A program made the translations under genes and the position numbers. The notes beneath the pieces were generated by a model. That model searched no databases and was not told the origin of the DNA. It saw only the letters and a list, made by a program, of their open reading frames with translations. DNA of 64,000 bases from Streptomyces spororaveus (GTDB taxonomy: Bacteria > Actinomycetota > Actinomycetes > Streptomycetales > Streptomycetaceae): NCBI RefSeq assembly GCF_016755875.1, contig NZ_BNED01000005.1:1984001-2048000 (forward strand), written 5' to 3'. Shown here in pieces: positions 39,028 through 48,158 of this stretch; the first letter of the stretch is position 1, and each line of letters starts with the position of its first letter.

Positions 39028-40086
39028 ATGAGACTGACCGACATATCGCTGGACTGGCTGCTGCCCGGCAGCCTGTTGATCCTGGGCGTACTTGCGGCAG
39101 TTGCGGTACTGGCCCGAGGCAAGCGCGAGAGCGAGAAGGCCGCGGCGGACGACAGCTGGGAGCGCAGCGAGGAACGGCGGCGGCGCAAGGAAGCCGTCTA
39201 CGGGAGCGCTTCGTACGTTCTGCTCTTCTGCTGCGCGGCGGTCGCCGCCGCGCTCTCCTTCCACGGACTGGTCGGCTTCGGCCGACAGAACCTCAACCTC
39301 TCCGGAGGCTGGGAGTACCTGGTCCCCTTCGGTCTCGACGGCGCCGCCATGTTCTGCTCGGTACTCGCCGTCCGCGAGGCCAGCCACGGCGACGCCGCCC
39401 TCGGCTCGCGCATGCTCGTCTGGCTGTTCGCCGGCGCGGCCGCGTGGTTCAACTGGGTGCACGCACCCCGGGGCCTGGGCCACGACGGGGCCCCGCAGTT
39501 CTTCGCGGGGATGTCCCTCTCGGCGGCCGTCCTCTTCGACCGCGCCCTCAAGCAGACCCGCCGGGCGGCGCTGCGCGAACAGGGCCTGATCCCGAGGCCG
39601 CTGCCGCAGATCCGGATGGTCCGCTGGCTGCGGGCCCCCCGGGAGACCTTCGGCGCATGGTCGCTCATGCTGCTGGAGGGGGTGCGCACCCTCGACGAGG
39701 CCGTGGACGAGGTGCGCGAGGACAAGAAGGAGCGGGAGCAGGACCGGCACCGCAGGCGCGACCAGAACCGGTTGGACCGGGCGCGCATCAAGGCGCTGGG
39801 CCGGCAGAACAGGGCGTTCGGGCGTTCGCGCGGCCGTCAGGTCGAGCTCCCGGAACTGACGCAGGGAGCGGGCTCCGCGCCGGTCGGCGCGGAGCCGGCC
39901 ATACCGGAATCAGGACAACTGCCCCTGCGACGCCGGCCCTCCCTGCAGGCCGTCAACCCGACCGACTCCCTTGACGTGACCGGCCCCCGGACGGTGGACC
40001 TCACCGCCGAGGACGACACCCAGACCATTCCCCGGCTGGACTCGCTGGAGCGCAAACTGAAGGACCTGGAGCAGCAGTTCGGCTGA
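39028..40086 (+). CDS. DUF2637-domain membrane protein (SpdB-like)
   Basis: This 352-residue protein has an N-terminal helix (WLLPGSLLILGVLAAVAVLA), then a basic linker and a DUF2637 region of three or four membrane helices (~residues 58-180; GGWEYLVPFGLDGAAMFCSV). A charged cytoplasmic tail follows with a coiled-coil segment (DEAVDEVREDKKEREQDRHR) and a C-terminal helix (LDSLERKLKDLEQQFG). Family knowledge: DUF2637 occurs in SpdB-type spread proteins of actinomycete conjugative elements, but many chromosomal copies lack any element. No integrase, replication or tra gene is near. ATG at 39028 follows AAGGGA. Confidence 0.82.
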   Translation: MRLTDISLDWLLPGSLLILGVLAAVAVLARGKRESEKAAADDSWERSEERRRRKEAVYGSASYVLLFCCAAVAAALSFHGLVGFGRQNLNLSGGWEYLVPFGLDGAAMFCSVLAVREASHGDAALGSRMLVWLFAGAAAWFNWVHAPRGLGHDGAPQFFAGMSLSAAVLFDRALKQTRRAALREQGLIPRPLPQIRMVRWLRAPRETFGAWSLMLLEGVRTLDEAVDEVREDKKEREQDRHRRRDQNRLDRARIKALGRQNRAFGRSRGRQVELPELTQGAGSAPVGAEPAIPESGQLPLRRRPSLQAVNPTDSLDVTGPRTVDLTAEDDTQTIPRLDSLERKLKDLEQQFG

Positions 40087-40117
40087 CCTGGTCCGTGAAA
40101 CTCGGGGAAACCCCGTG

Positions 40118-40141
40118 GGGCCCGCCTGTTCAGGCGGGCCC
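40118..40141. terminator. Bidirectional terminator overlapping a stop codon
   Basis: GGGCCCGCCT (40118-40127) pairs with AGGCGGGCCC (40132-40141), loop GTTC. The minus-strand gene ends at 40130, so its stop codon lies in the loop and right arm of the hairpin. Confidence 0.8.
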
Positions 40142-40624
40142 TGCGTCATGCCGTGCGTCGAGCTCGAACCACACGACCTTGCCGCTGCCCAGGGCGAGCG
40201 CGTCCACGCCCCATTCGTCGGCGAGTTCCTGTACCAGCACGAGTCCCCGGCCGTGCGTACCGTCGTCGGCGGTCGGTACGTACGGCCGGGGACGGCGTGC
40301 GGCGTAGTCCCGGACCTCCACGCGTAAGCGGGTGGCGGCGAGGCTCGCGTGCACCTCGGCACCCCGGTCGGTATGGACGAGCGCGTTGGTGACGAGCTCG
40401 GTGATCAGCAGTTCGGCCACCTCGGCGGCGTCGGTCCGGCATCGGTGGCGCATCAACTCCCGCAGAGCCCGGCGGACTTCGCCGCCCGCCTTCAGGTCGG
40501 CCCGGCGTACGCTCCGGGTGATCCGCAGCGCGTCCACCGCTTCCCCGTCCCCGTCGGCGGACGGCTCACCCGGCACCGGCCTCCCTCTCCCCCACAGCTT
40601 CCCGGTCTTCGCCCCCACCCGCAC
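40130..40624 (-). CDS. HATPase_c ATP-binding protein (anti-sigma-factor-like)
   Basis: This 164-residue single-domain GHKL ATPase has the N-box ELLITELVTNALVHT (~residues 71-85) and the G-box DDGTHGRGLVLVQELADEWG (~119-138). Streptomyces have many such RsbW/SpoIIAB-type short kinases that bind sigma factors or anti-sigma antagonists. No sigma or STAS gene adjoins it, so its partner is unknown. The GTG at 40624 is preceded by GGGAGGGA. Confidence 0.85.
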   Translation of the reverse strand: MRVGAKTGKLWGRGRPVPGEPSADGDGEAVDALRITRSVRRADLKAGGEVRRALRELMRHRCRTDAAEVAELLITELVTNALVHTDRGAEVHASLAATRLRVEVRDYAARRPRPYVPTADDGTHGRGLVLVQELADEWGVDALALGSGKVVWFELDARHDAGPA

Positions 40625-40705
40625 GGCGATGTCCCTCCCGTGTCCTTGCTCTCGAACAGGTCTACGGGATGCATGCCCCCCGGGCGGTCCCGCACTCCTG
40701 CGGGC

Positions 40706-41243
40706 TTACGGGCGGGGCACGTCGCGGGGGTCGGAACAGGCCGTCCGGATCATGTGATCCACTCCTCCGTCCCCCACGATCCTGCCGACGGACCGTACGA
40801 ATCCGGTCACCGTTCCGGCGCCGGTCTTCGGAGGAATCGACAGGGCGCCCAGGTCCGTGACCACGTCCGCCGGAGCGGGCCCCGGTGCCGGACTGCCCCC
40901 TTCAAAGCCCCTGTGAGCTGCTGGGGCCGCTCCACGCGGACCCCGTACGCACCGGCCGCACGCGCGAGGCCCGCGACGTCCGGGTTCCTGTTCGTCGCCC
41001 CCCGGGAGGGCAGGCCGGAAACCGACGTCTCCGACTCGGCCGTTCCGAGTGATGAGTTGTCGAAGAGGACCACTTCGGCGAGCGGGTCGTACTGCACCAG
41101 GGGGAGGAAATCTCCCACCGGCATCGAGAAACCACCGTCGCCCGACATCGACACCACTTGACGGTTCCGGTCGGCGAAGGAGCCCACGATGCGCCCTTGC
41201 GGTTCGGGGAAAGATAGCGCGCCGCCCCCCACATTGCACATGC
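40706..41243 (-). pseudogene. poxB: Decayed 3' end of a PoxB-like pyruvate oxidase/dehydrogenase gene
   Basis: Three reading frames together spell a thiamine-diphosphate enzyme C-terminus: WGAARYLSPN in one frame (~41231), FADRNRQVVSMSGDGGFSMP to GALKGAVRHRG in the next (41190-40880), and DVVTDLGALSIPPKTG to the end in a third (40880-40706). The ThDP motif (GDGGF...N) survives. Compared with intact homologues, about 16 residues between GSF and ADRNRQ are missing, there is a frameshift at ~40870-40880, and the N-terminal ~400 residues are absent. It is therefore a truncated, non-functional gene. Streptomyces often keep an intact poxB; none is seen here. Confidence 0.85.
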
Positions 41244-41390
41244 CGGCGGCGACGGCGGGAACGGCGGTCCGACCCGGACCGGCGGCCCGACCGACTTCAC
41301 CCGAATGGAGTAACCAAACGCGCCACCCACATGGGTGAAGATCAAGCTGAGTAGTGCCCCAACCGAGGCAATCCGCGAAAGGGAAACCAC

Positions 41391-41606
41391 ATGCGCATTC
41401 GACGAATTCTGGCCGCCGTCATCGCCACGGCAGCCCTCGCCGGACTCGGCCTCACAGGCGCTGCCACCGCGTCCGCCGCCCCTGCCACCCCCACCGTCGC
41501 CGTCACCGAAAACCCCACCCCTGGTGAGTGCATCGACGGCGGCGGAAAGGTCGGGGCGAACAACATCTGCGAGGGCGGAACGCGCAACGGGGAGCTGGTC
41601 GACTGA
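41391..41606 (+). CDS. Tiny secreted CxDGGG protein A
   Basis: This 71-residue protein has an N-terminal signal peptide (MRIRRILAAVIATAALAGLG, cleavage near SAAPA, ~30). The mature part of ~40 residues holds just two cysteines, in GECIDGGGKV and ICEGGTRNGELVD. These could form one disulfide. The same pattern recurs in the 65-residue product at 49294-49491, so both belong to one small family. Function is unknown. The ATG at 41391 is preceded by GGGAAACCAC (GGGAAA). A strong hairpin follows the stop. Confidence 0.8.
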   Translation: MRIRRILAAVIATAALAGLGLTGAATASAAPATPTVAVTENPTPGECIDGGGKVGANNICEGGTRNGELVD

Positions 41607-41613
41607 ATCTCAC

Positions 41614-41648
41614 GGTGCGCCCCGCGGCCACGCGCGGCGGGGCGCACC
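41614..41648. terminator. Hairpin terminator after mini-secreted gene A
   Basis: GGTGCGCCCCGC (41614-41625) pairs with GCGGGGCGCACC (41637-41648), loop of 11 bases, between the convergent mini-secreted and PP2C-like genes. Confidence 0.8.
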
Positions 41649-41697
41649 GGCGCGCGCATGCTGCACCAGCGAGACACCGGGGCCACGGGTGCGCCGG

Positions 41698-43083
41698 TCA
41701 CGCCTCCCAGACGGCGGCGGCCGTGCGGTCGTCGGCGTACCCCTTGAGGCGGAGCTGGGTGTCCGCGAGGAAGGCCGCGAGGCCGGGCGGCTCCTGTCCG
41801 GCCCAGCGGGCGGCGAGCTCCGCCGGGAGGGCGGCCTCCTCCCGCATCGGTTCGGCCAGGCCCCCGGAGCACAGCAGCAGGGTGTCCCCGGGCCGGGCCA
41901 CGGCCGCGCGGAAGCGGAACCCGACCTCCGTGTCCTCGGCCGACCCGGCGGGTTCCAGGTCCTGCCACTGCCCCGAGCGGAGCCGGAACAGGCCGCCCGC
42001 GCCGGCGCCGAAGCACACCCGGGTGCGGCACTGCGGATCCACCGGGAGCAGCAGCCCTCGCAGTCCTGCGGTGTACGCCGGCTCGGCGAGCCCGAGCTCG
42101 GCGGCGCGGGCCCGCAGTCGCCCGTAGCCCCGGTCGGTGAGGCGCTGGAGGCCCGAGCGCAGGGCGTCGCGGCGCCCGGCGCGGATGTCGTCGGCCAGCC
42201 GCTCCTGGCTCCGCCCGACGGCGGCCGCGACCGTGCGGCACAGCTCGGAGGCGGCCTCGGCGGCCCCGGGGGCGGCCCGGTCCCCGCCCGCGAGGGCGAC
42301 CAGGACCAGCGCGTCGTCGCCGCTGCCGAAGCGGGCGGTGAGCAGGAAGTCGCGGCGGGCCTCGCCGCGGTAGCGGGCGGAGTCCCCGCGCAGGGAGGCG
42401 GCGCGCAGGGTGTAGGAGCCGTAGCGGGCCCCTTCGAGGACGGTGTCCGGGGTCAGCTCGTCTACGGCGGCCGGGTCGGCGGGCGGGAGGGCCCCCGGTT
42501 CGGGGGCGTAGGTGGGGGCGCGGTCGCCCAGGTGGGAGACCTCGGGCCGGACCGCCGCCGGCCCGGCCGCCACCGGCTCGGGTCCCCGCCCGGGCTCCGG
42601 CCGCGGCGCGGGTTCGGCTTCGGGTTCGGGTTCGGCCGCGGGGGCCTGCCGCGGCTGCGGTGCCGGATCGGGCCGGGTCCCCGGGCTCGGCGCGCGGGGG
42701 TTCCGGACCGGCAGCTCGGGCCCGCGCACCGGTGGTACGGCCACTCCCCCGAGCGCGTACCCGGTGGCGTCGCCCGCCCGGGGATCCCGCGGCGGCGGGA
42801 GGGTGGGCAGGGTCGGGGCCGGCGCCGGATCCCCCTGGCGGGGGCCGGGCAGCAGCGGCTCCGGGGCGCGCGGAGGTTCCGGCGGTCCCGGGTCCGGTGC
42901 GAGGTCCGGGGCCGGGCCCGTGGCAGGGGCCGTGGCCGGTGCCGATGCCGGTGCCGGGTCCGTCGTCACGCCCGCCGCCGAACGGAACCGGTGGTCCAGG
43001 GTGTCCCCCGGATCGGGTTCCGCTGCCGCGTCGGGGCCCTCGTAGAGCTTCTGCCACCAGTCGTCCGCGCCCTGCTGACTCAT
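41698..43083 (-). CDS. PP2C-like protein with long Pro/Ala-rich N-terminal region
   Basis: This 461-residue protein has a low-complexity Pro/Ala/Glu region (~residues 40-195) and a C-terminal PP2C-type phosphatase domain (~225-460) with FGSGDDALVLVALAGGDRAA, CFGAGAGGLFRLRSGQW, LLLCSGGLAEPM and ADDRTAAAVWE. Acidic metal ligands are partly changed (AGGDRA rather than the usual DGMGG), so catalytic activity is uncertain. Possible roles are dephosphorylating Ser/Thr kinase targets or being an inactive regulator. No transmembrane segment. Start ATG at 43083 (MSQQGADDWWQ). Confidence 0.8.
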   Translation of the reverse strand: MSQQGADDWWQKLYEGPDAAAEPDPGDTLDHRFRSAAGVTTDPAPASAPATAPATGPAPDLAPDPGPPEPPRAPEPLLPGPRQGDPAPAPTLPTLPPPRDPRAGDATGYALGGVAVPPVRGPELPVRNPRAPSPGTRPDPAPQPRQAPAAEPEPEAEPAPRPEPGRGPEPVAAGPAAVRPEVSHLGDRAPTYAPEPGALPPADPAAVDELTPDTVLEGARYGSYTLRAASLRGDSARYRGEARRDFLLTARFGSGDDALVLVALAGGDRAAPGAAEAASELCRTVAAAVGRSQERLADDIRAGRRDALRSGLQRLTDRGYGRLRARAAELGLAEPAYTAGLRGLLLPVDPQCRTRVCFGAGAGGLFRLRSGQWQDLEPAGSAEDTEVGFRFRAAVARPGDTLLLCSGGLAEPMREEAALPAELAARWAGQEPPGLAAFLADTQLRLKGYADDRTAAAVWEA

Positions 43084-43134
43084 GGCTTCATTCTCGGCCC
43101 CCCACGGGGGCGGAAAACGCCGAATGCGGGAAAA

Positions 43135-43164
43135 GGGCCCACCGGACCGCCGTCCGGTGGACCC
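43135..43164 (-). terminator. Terminator of the protease gene
   Basis: GGGCCCACCGGAC (43135-43147) pairs with 43152-43164 with one G-U-type pair and loop CGCC. On the minus strand it is followed by TTTT, giving a near-canonical intrinsic terminator after the S8 peptidase stop. Confidence 0.88.
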
Positions 43165-43185
43165 CTCGCGTTCAGCCCGTACGGA

Positions 43186-46100
43186 TCAGCGCACGTCGTA
43201 CGCCCGCACGACCGTCTGGGTGACCACGGCGCCCTTCGCGTCGGCCAGTTCGACCTTCAGCGACACGGACTTGCCGGAGGCTCCGGCGTGGTCGACGACC
43301 GCGCTCCACCGGCCGCCCCGCTCGCTCACCTTCGCCTGCGTCCAGCTCTCGCCGTCGTAGGAGTACGACAGCTTCGCCGACTTCAGTGCGCCGGGCACGT
43401 AGCCCGCGTGGCCGGTGGCGCCCAGCCCGACGATCCGGCCGTCCGCCGCCGCGACCGTCTTCCTCCCGTCCAGGGGGGCCGTGTAGCGCGGGAAGAGGAT
43501 CGCCAGGCCCTGCGAGTACGCCGAGGCGTCGAGCTTCGTGGAGAACCCCCACGTGGTCTGCACGGCGGTGGAACGCTGCCAGACGCGGGCGGGCGGGCCG
43601 ATCTTCTCGATGGACTGCGTCAGTTCGTAGCGGCCCTCCTCGGCCGGCACCTCGAAGACCCCGAACGGGTACCAGCTCTCCCCGACGACCTCGCCGCCCC
43701 GCTTGAGCACGAGCGAGCCGATGTCCCCGAAGGAGCCCGGCTGGGCGGCGTGGCCGCTGTCGCCCCACATGGCGGGGGCGAACCCGATCAGGTTGCCCTG
43801 CCGCTCGGCGGCGAGGGTCTCCTTGCCCGCGAGGTCGCGCGGCGCGACCGGGCCGGTGATCCCGTCGTACCACGTGGCCGCGTTCCGCTGCCCCTTCGCG
43901 TAGGTGCGCTGCTCGCCGACCATGAACTCGCCCCAGGGGAAGCTGCTGGAGAGCAGCTGGTCCCAGGCGGTGTCCCCGGCGGAGTGGTACTCGGTCCGTG
44001 TTCCCGGTGCCGCGACGGTCTCCGTCCCGCCGAAGTAGACGGCGGTGCCGATCGGCCGGTACGCCGCGGCCAGGTCGATGAAGTCGGCCGCGACGCCCAT
44101 GGAGTTGTAGGTGGACTCGGTCCGCCCGAGGTCGCGGTCGCGTACCCGGTAGGTGTGGCCGCCCACTTCCCCCTTCTCGGGGAGGGCGAGGGAGTAGACG
44201 TACGGGCTCCGTGCCGTGGCCTTCCAGGAGAGGGTGACCTTGCCGGTCGCGAGCCTGGCCAGCAGCGCCTTCGCCTCGGTGCTCTCGATGGTCAGCGCGG
44301 GCAGCGCGCCGCCCGCGTAGCCGGTGAAGCCGGTCCAGCGGCCGGGGGCCTCGCGGTGGGCGAGGACCGCCTTGGCGCCGGCGGCCTTCGCGTTCTGCGC
44401 GACCTCGTACAGTGCGCCGTCGGCCGCCTTCACCAGGACGACCGCGCCCCGGGCGCCCGCCGCGGCGAGTTCCCCGGGGGTGCCGGAGCCGGCGTCGACC
44501 AGCCGTGCGCTGCCGGTCCCGTCGAGGTTGTCGCTGCCGGTGGAAGCGGTGATCGGGTGGAGTGCCGGGCCGCCGACGGCCTTCAGCTCGGAGACGAGCG
44601 GCGCGGCCGCCCGCCAGTAGGACGCGAACTCGAAGCCGCCGTCCTTGGCGCGGCCCTCGACGGAGGCGTAGAAGCCGCGGATGGTGCGGCCGCCCATGGC
44701 GGTGCCCGCGTGCAGCCAGACGTCGTCCCAGCTGCGGGCGAATCCGAGGGTGGTGTTGCGTGCCTCGACCGGCTGGTCGGCGGCGATGTCCAGGCGCCCG
44801 GCCCTACGGGCGTCCAGGACGACGGTGGTGTCCTTCTTCAGTTCGACCTGGGGGCGGCCGAGGTAGGTGAGGGAGTCGATCAGCCTGTCTCCCTCCCCCT
44901 GTCCCGCGTCGGGGGTGGCGACGAAGGCGGAGAGGAAGTACGCGCCCGGGCGCACCCGGTAGACCTGGTCCACGGCGCCCTCGTTGAAGCGGCGTTCGCC
45001 GGTGGCGTCGTCGGTGCCGATCACGTCCAGCGAGGAGGGTCCGGAGGCCGGCCTGCCCGCCCGGTCGACGAGCTTGACGCGCAGGGTCACGGTCTCGGGC
45101 TCGATGGAGAGCGAGAAGGGGGTGGAGACGCGCACGCCGTTCGCGGTGGCGACGACGCGTCCGGTGACGTCCCCGTACTGGGAGCGTTCCAGCCTCGCCG
45201 CCGGGTCGAGGGCGAGCGGCACCTTGACGGTGGCGCCGGCCGCGACGGTGACCGTGCGCCGGTCGAGACGGGCGACCTGCCCGCGGACGGGCGAGCCGTC
45301 GTTGCCGGTGACCTTCTCGACGGCCAGGGCCAGGGTGACGGGGCTCTTGCCCGTGTTGGTGTACGGGACCTCGGCGGTGGTGCGGTCGCTGCGGTCCTGC
45401 GGCCAGTTGTACACGCCGCCCTGGACGGCGGGGGCGCCGGTCACGGTGGTGTCGATCGCGGCCTTCACGTCGAGGCGGCCGCCGCCGGTCTCCCGGACGT
45501 CGCCGGGGATCCGGGTGTCGGCGGAACCTACGAGGGCGGCCTTGATCTGCTGTCCGCTCCAGTCGGGGTGGCGCTGCTTGACGACGGCGGCGGCGCCCGC
45601 GACATGCGGGGTGGCCATCGAGGTGCCGGACATGGACTGGTAGGCGTACACCCCGCGGCCGCCCGCGGCGGCGGCGGAGATCCCGACGCCGGGGGCGGCG
45701 ATCTCGGGCTTGAGGGTGTGCTGGAGTCCGGCCGGGCCGCGGCTGGAGAACGGGGCCGTCGTGTCGTCGCGGTCGACGGCGCCCACGGTCAAGGCGGAGG
45801 GCGCGCAACCGGGCGAGGAGACGGTGTTGTTGCCGGGGCCGGAGTTGCCGGCGGCGACGACGAAGAGCGGGCCCTGCCGGGAGAGTCGTTCGGCGGCGGC
45901 GGCGAGCGGGTCGTCGCATGCGGTCTGCGTGGGGTCGCCGAGGCTCATGGAGACCACGTCGGCCTTGGCTTCGACGGCCCATTCCATGCCCGCGATGATC
46001 CACGAATCGAGGCCGTAGCCACCGTCGTTGAGGACCTTGCCGCTGAGCAGTTCGGCGCCGGGGGCCACGCCCTTCCTGGCGCCGCCGCTCTCGGCGCCGG

Positions 46101-46959
46101 AGCCGCCGACGGTGGAGATGGTGTGGGTGCCGTGGCCCTGCCGGTCCGCGTCGGTGTCGGAGTCGGTGAAGTTCTTCGACGCGGTGACGCGGCCCCGGAG
46201 GTCGGGGTGGTCCAGGTCCGTTCCGGTGTCGAGGACGGCGACCTTGGTGCCCTTGCCGTCGTACCCGGCGGCCCAGGCGGCGGGAGCGGCGACCTGCTGC
46301 GTGGAACGCTCCAGGTTCGCGCGGACCTTGCCGTCCAGCCACAGCTTCTTCAGCCCGCCCGCCACGGAGCGCGTGTGAGGGTCCGTACCGGTGACATCGG
46401 ACCAGAAGGCGGCGGCCTGCTCCTTGTCGGCGGTGAGGGCGACGGCGCCGATGGAGGTGAGGACGAGGGAGCGGTCGGCGCCGCGGGGCGCGGGCGGGGC
46501 GCTGCGCGCCACGTTCACGGATGCGTCGTAGACCGCGATGAGCGGCAGCTTCTTGGTGTGCGCGTCGTCGTAGCCCTGCCGGACGAGACCGGTGACGTTG
46601 AAGAGTTCGGGGTCGGCCTTTCCGGCGGCGAGCGCCTTGACCGCGTCCTGCGGGTAGACGTACAGGTCCTGGCCAGACTGCCGGGTCTGTACGAGCGGCT
46701 GCGAGCCGTCCGGGCGCGGCATCGCGGTGGCGGCGGTGCGGCCGGCCGTGTCGGTGGACACCAGGATCCGGTCGCCGGTGACCAGGGTCACCGTGACGGG
46801 GGCCGTGGGCTGCTCTCCGGCCGCCGCACTGCCGACGATCGGTCTCTTCCCCGCTCCGGACGCCCCGTCGGCCGGCTGCGCCGCCGACGGGCCGACGGCG
46901 GTGGCGGCCAGGACGGCCGCGGCGGCCGCTCCCAGTGCCGTACGCGATATCGGACGCAT
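43186..46959 (-). CDS. Large secreted subtilisin-like (S8) serine protease
   Basis: This 1257-residue protein has a signal peptide (MRPISRTALGAAAAAVLAAT, cleavage near AAQPA at ~27). The catalytic triad is Asp244 (VLDTGTDLDHPDL), His276 (GHGTHT) and Ser447 (GTSMATPH), with oxyanion Asn372 (AAGNSGPG), all intact. A pro-region precedes the domain and a ~700-residue C-terminal extension of beta-rich modules follows. Family knowledge: these are extracellular endopeptidases. ATG at 46959 (MRPISRT) is preceded by GGGGAGAG; the upstream ATG at 46995 is not favoured. A TrmB/LuxR-type regulator is divergent, 152 bases away. Confidence 0.93.
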   Translation of the reverse strand: MRPISRTALGAAAAAVLAATAVGPSAAQPADGASGAGKRPIVGSAAAGEQPTAPVTVTLVTGDRILVSTDTAGRTAATAMPRPDGSQPLVQTRQSGQDLYVYPQDAVKALAAGKADPELFNVTGLVRQGYDDAHTKKLPLIAVYDASVNVARSAPPAPRGADRSLVLTSIGAVALTADKEQAAAFWSDVTGTDPHTRSVAGGLKKLWLDGKVRANLERSTQQVAAPAAWAAGYDGKGTKVAVLDTGTDLDHPDLRGRVTASKNFTDSDTDADRQGHGTHTISTVGGSGAESGGARKGVAPGAELLSGKVLNDGGYGLDSWIIAGMEWAVEAKADVVSMSLGDPTQTACDDPLAAAAERLSRQGPLFVVAAGNSGPGNNTVSSPGCAPSALTVGAVDRDDTTAPFSSRGPAGLQHTLKPEIAAPGVGISAAAAGGRGVYAYQSMSGTSMATPHVAGAAAVVKQRHPDWSGQQIKAALVGSADTRIPGDVRETGGGRLDVKAAIDTTVTGAPAVQGGVYNWPQDRSDRTTAEVPYTNTGKSPVTLALAVEKVTGNDGSPVRGQVARLDRRTVTVAAGATVKVPLALDPAARLERSQYGDVTGRVVATANGVRVSTPFSLSIEPETVTLRVKLVDRAGRPASGPSSLDVIGTDDATGERRFNEGAVDQVYRVRPGAYFLSAFVATPDAGQGEGDRLIDSLTYLGRPQVELKKDTTVVLDARRAGRLDIAADQPVEARNTTLGFARSWDDVWLHAGTAMGGRTIRGFYASVEGRAKDGGFEFASYWRAAAPLVSELKAVGGPALHPITASTGSDNLDGTGSARLVDAGSGTPGELAAAGARGAVVLVKAADGALYEVAQNAKAAGAKAVLAHREAPGRWTGFTGYAGGALPALTIESTEAKALLARLATGKVTLSWKATARSPYVYSLALPEKGEVGGHTYRVRDRDLGRTESTYNSMGVAADFIDLAAAYRPIGTAVYFGGTETVAAPGTRTEYHSAGDTAWDQLLSSSFPWGEFMVGEQRTYAKGQRNAATWYDGITGPVAPRDLAGKETLAAERQGNLIGFAPAMWGDSGHAAQPGSFGDIGSLVLKRGGEVVGESWYPFGVFEVPAEEGRYELTQSIEKIGPPARVWQRSTAVQTTWGFSTKLDASAYSQGLAILFPRYTAPLDGRKTVAAADGRIVGLGATGHAGYVPGALKSAKLSYSYDGESWTQAKVSERGGRWSAVVDHAGASGKSVSLKVELADAKGAVVTQTVVRAYDVR

Positions 46960-47111
46960 CGCTCTCCCCAGGTGAATTCCGGCCAACTGCTGCATTGCAC
47001 GGCGAAGCGCCGCGTAAATGGCTTCTGGCCGGCGGATGTTGGTGCTGCGGTGGCGTCACCTTGGCAGAGTGGCGCCGGGTGCGGCGATGATGTCCGCGGC
47101 GGGTTTGCGCC

Positions 47112-48134
47112 GTGGCCGCTTCCCGCCAGGCGCGTGTCGAAAGGTGGGTGGACGGGTTGCTGGGTGCCATAGGCCTGGACGAGGGCCAGGAGTCGGCGTA
47201 CCGCGCGCTGGTCGCGCTGGGTGCCGCGGAGGTACCCGATCTCGCGCACCGGCTGACGCTGCCGGTGCCGCACACCGAACGGGCCCTGCGCCACCTGGAG
47301 CGGCACGGGCTGGCCGCGCAGTCCTCGGCCCGGCCCGGGCGCTGGGTGGCGGCCCCGCCGGGGGTGGCCCTCGGGGCACTGCTGACGCAGCAGCGGCACG
47401 AGCTGGAGCAGGCGGAGCTGGCGGCGGCGCTGCTGGCGGAGGAGTACCGGGTCGAGGCGAGCGAGCCCGCGGTGCACGACCTCGTGGAGGTGGTGCAGGG
47501 CGCGAGCGCGGTGGCGCACCGCTTCCACCAGATCCAGCTGGGCGCGGAGAAGGAGGTCTGCGCGCTGGTGACGGGGCGGCCGCAGGTGGTGACGGGCACG
47601 GACAACGAGGCGGAGGACCGTGCCTCCGTCCGCGGGGTCGACTACCGGGTGGTCATCGAGCGGGAGGTACTGACCCTGCCGAGCGGGATCCGGGAGGCGT
47701 CGACGGCGCTGGCGCGCGGCGAGCAGGTCCGGGTGACGGCACAGGTCCCGACGAAACTGGTGATCGCGGACCGGACGCTGGCCATGGTCCCGCTGACGGC
47801 CCGCGGGGCGGAGCCGGCCGCGTTGGTGGTGCACGCGTCGGGGCTGCTGGAATCGCTGACCGGCCTGTTCGAGGCGGTGTGGCGGGAGTCGCTGCCGCTG
47901 CGGCTGGGGGCGGCCGGTTCGGCGGAGGAGGCCGGGGGCAGCCCGGACGCCACGGATCTGGAGATCCTCTCGCTGCTCCTGGCGGGTATGACGGACGCGA
48001 GTGTGGCCAAGCACCTGGAGCTCGGGTTGCGGACGGTGCAGCGGCGGGTCAAGGGGCTGATGGAGCTGTCCGGGGTGACGACGCGGCTGCAGCTGGGCTG
48101 GCACGCGTACGAGCGGGGCTGGGTGGCCCGATAG
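47112..48134 (+). CDS. TrmB-LuxR two-ended HTH transcriptional regulator
   Basis: This 340-residue protein has an N-terminal TrmB-like winged helix (GLDEGQESAYRALVALGAAE, residues ~21-85) and a C-terminal LuxR-type helix-turn-helix (LLAGMTDASVAKHLELGLRT, ~280-335). Between is a PLD-like/ligand-sensing region. In actinomycetes such proteins often lie divergent from subtilisin-like protease genes, as here, so it likely controls the protease (inference). The GTG at 47112 is chosen because it gives a full TrmB domain. Confidence 0.85.
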   Translation: MAASRQARVERWVDGLLGAIGLDEGQESAYRALVALGAAEVPDLAHRLTLPVPHTERALRHLERHGLAAQSSARPGRWVAAPPGVALGALLTQQRHELEQAELAAALLAEEYRVEASEPAVHDLVEVVQGASAVAHRFHQIQLGAEKEVCALVTGRPQVVTGTDNEAEDRASVRGVDYRVVIEREVLTLPSGIREASTALARGEQVRVTAQVPTKLVIADRTLAMVPLTARGAEPAALVVHASGLLESLTGLFEAVWRESLPLRLGAAGSAEEAGGSPDATDLEILSLLLAGMTDASVAKHLELGLRTVQRRVKGLMELSGVTTRLQLGWHAYERGWVAR

Positions 48135-48158
48135 CCCCTGGTCGGTCAGGCTGAGCGC

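Noticed and set aside
39028..40086. Integrated conjugative element suggested by the DUF2637/SpdB-like gene
   Set aside because: No integrase, tra, rep or att-like sequence is nearby, and DUF2637 genes are common on actinomycete chromosomes.
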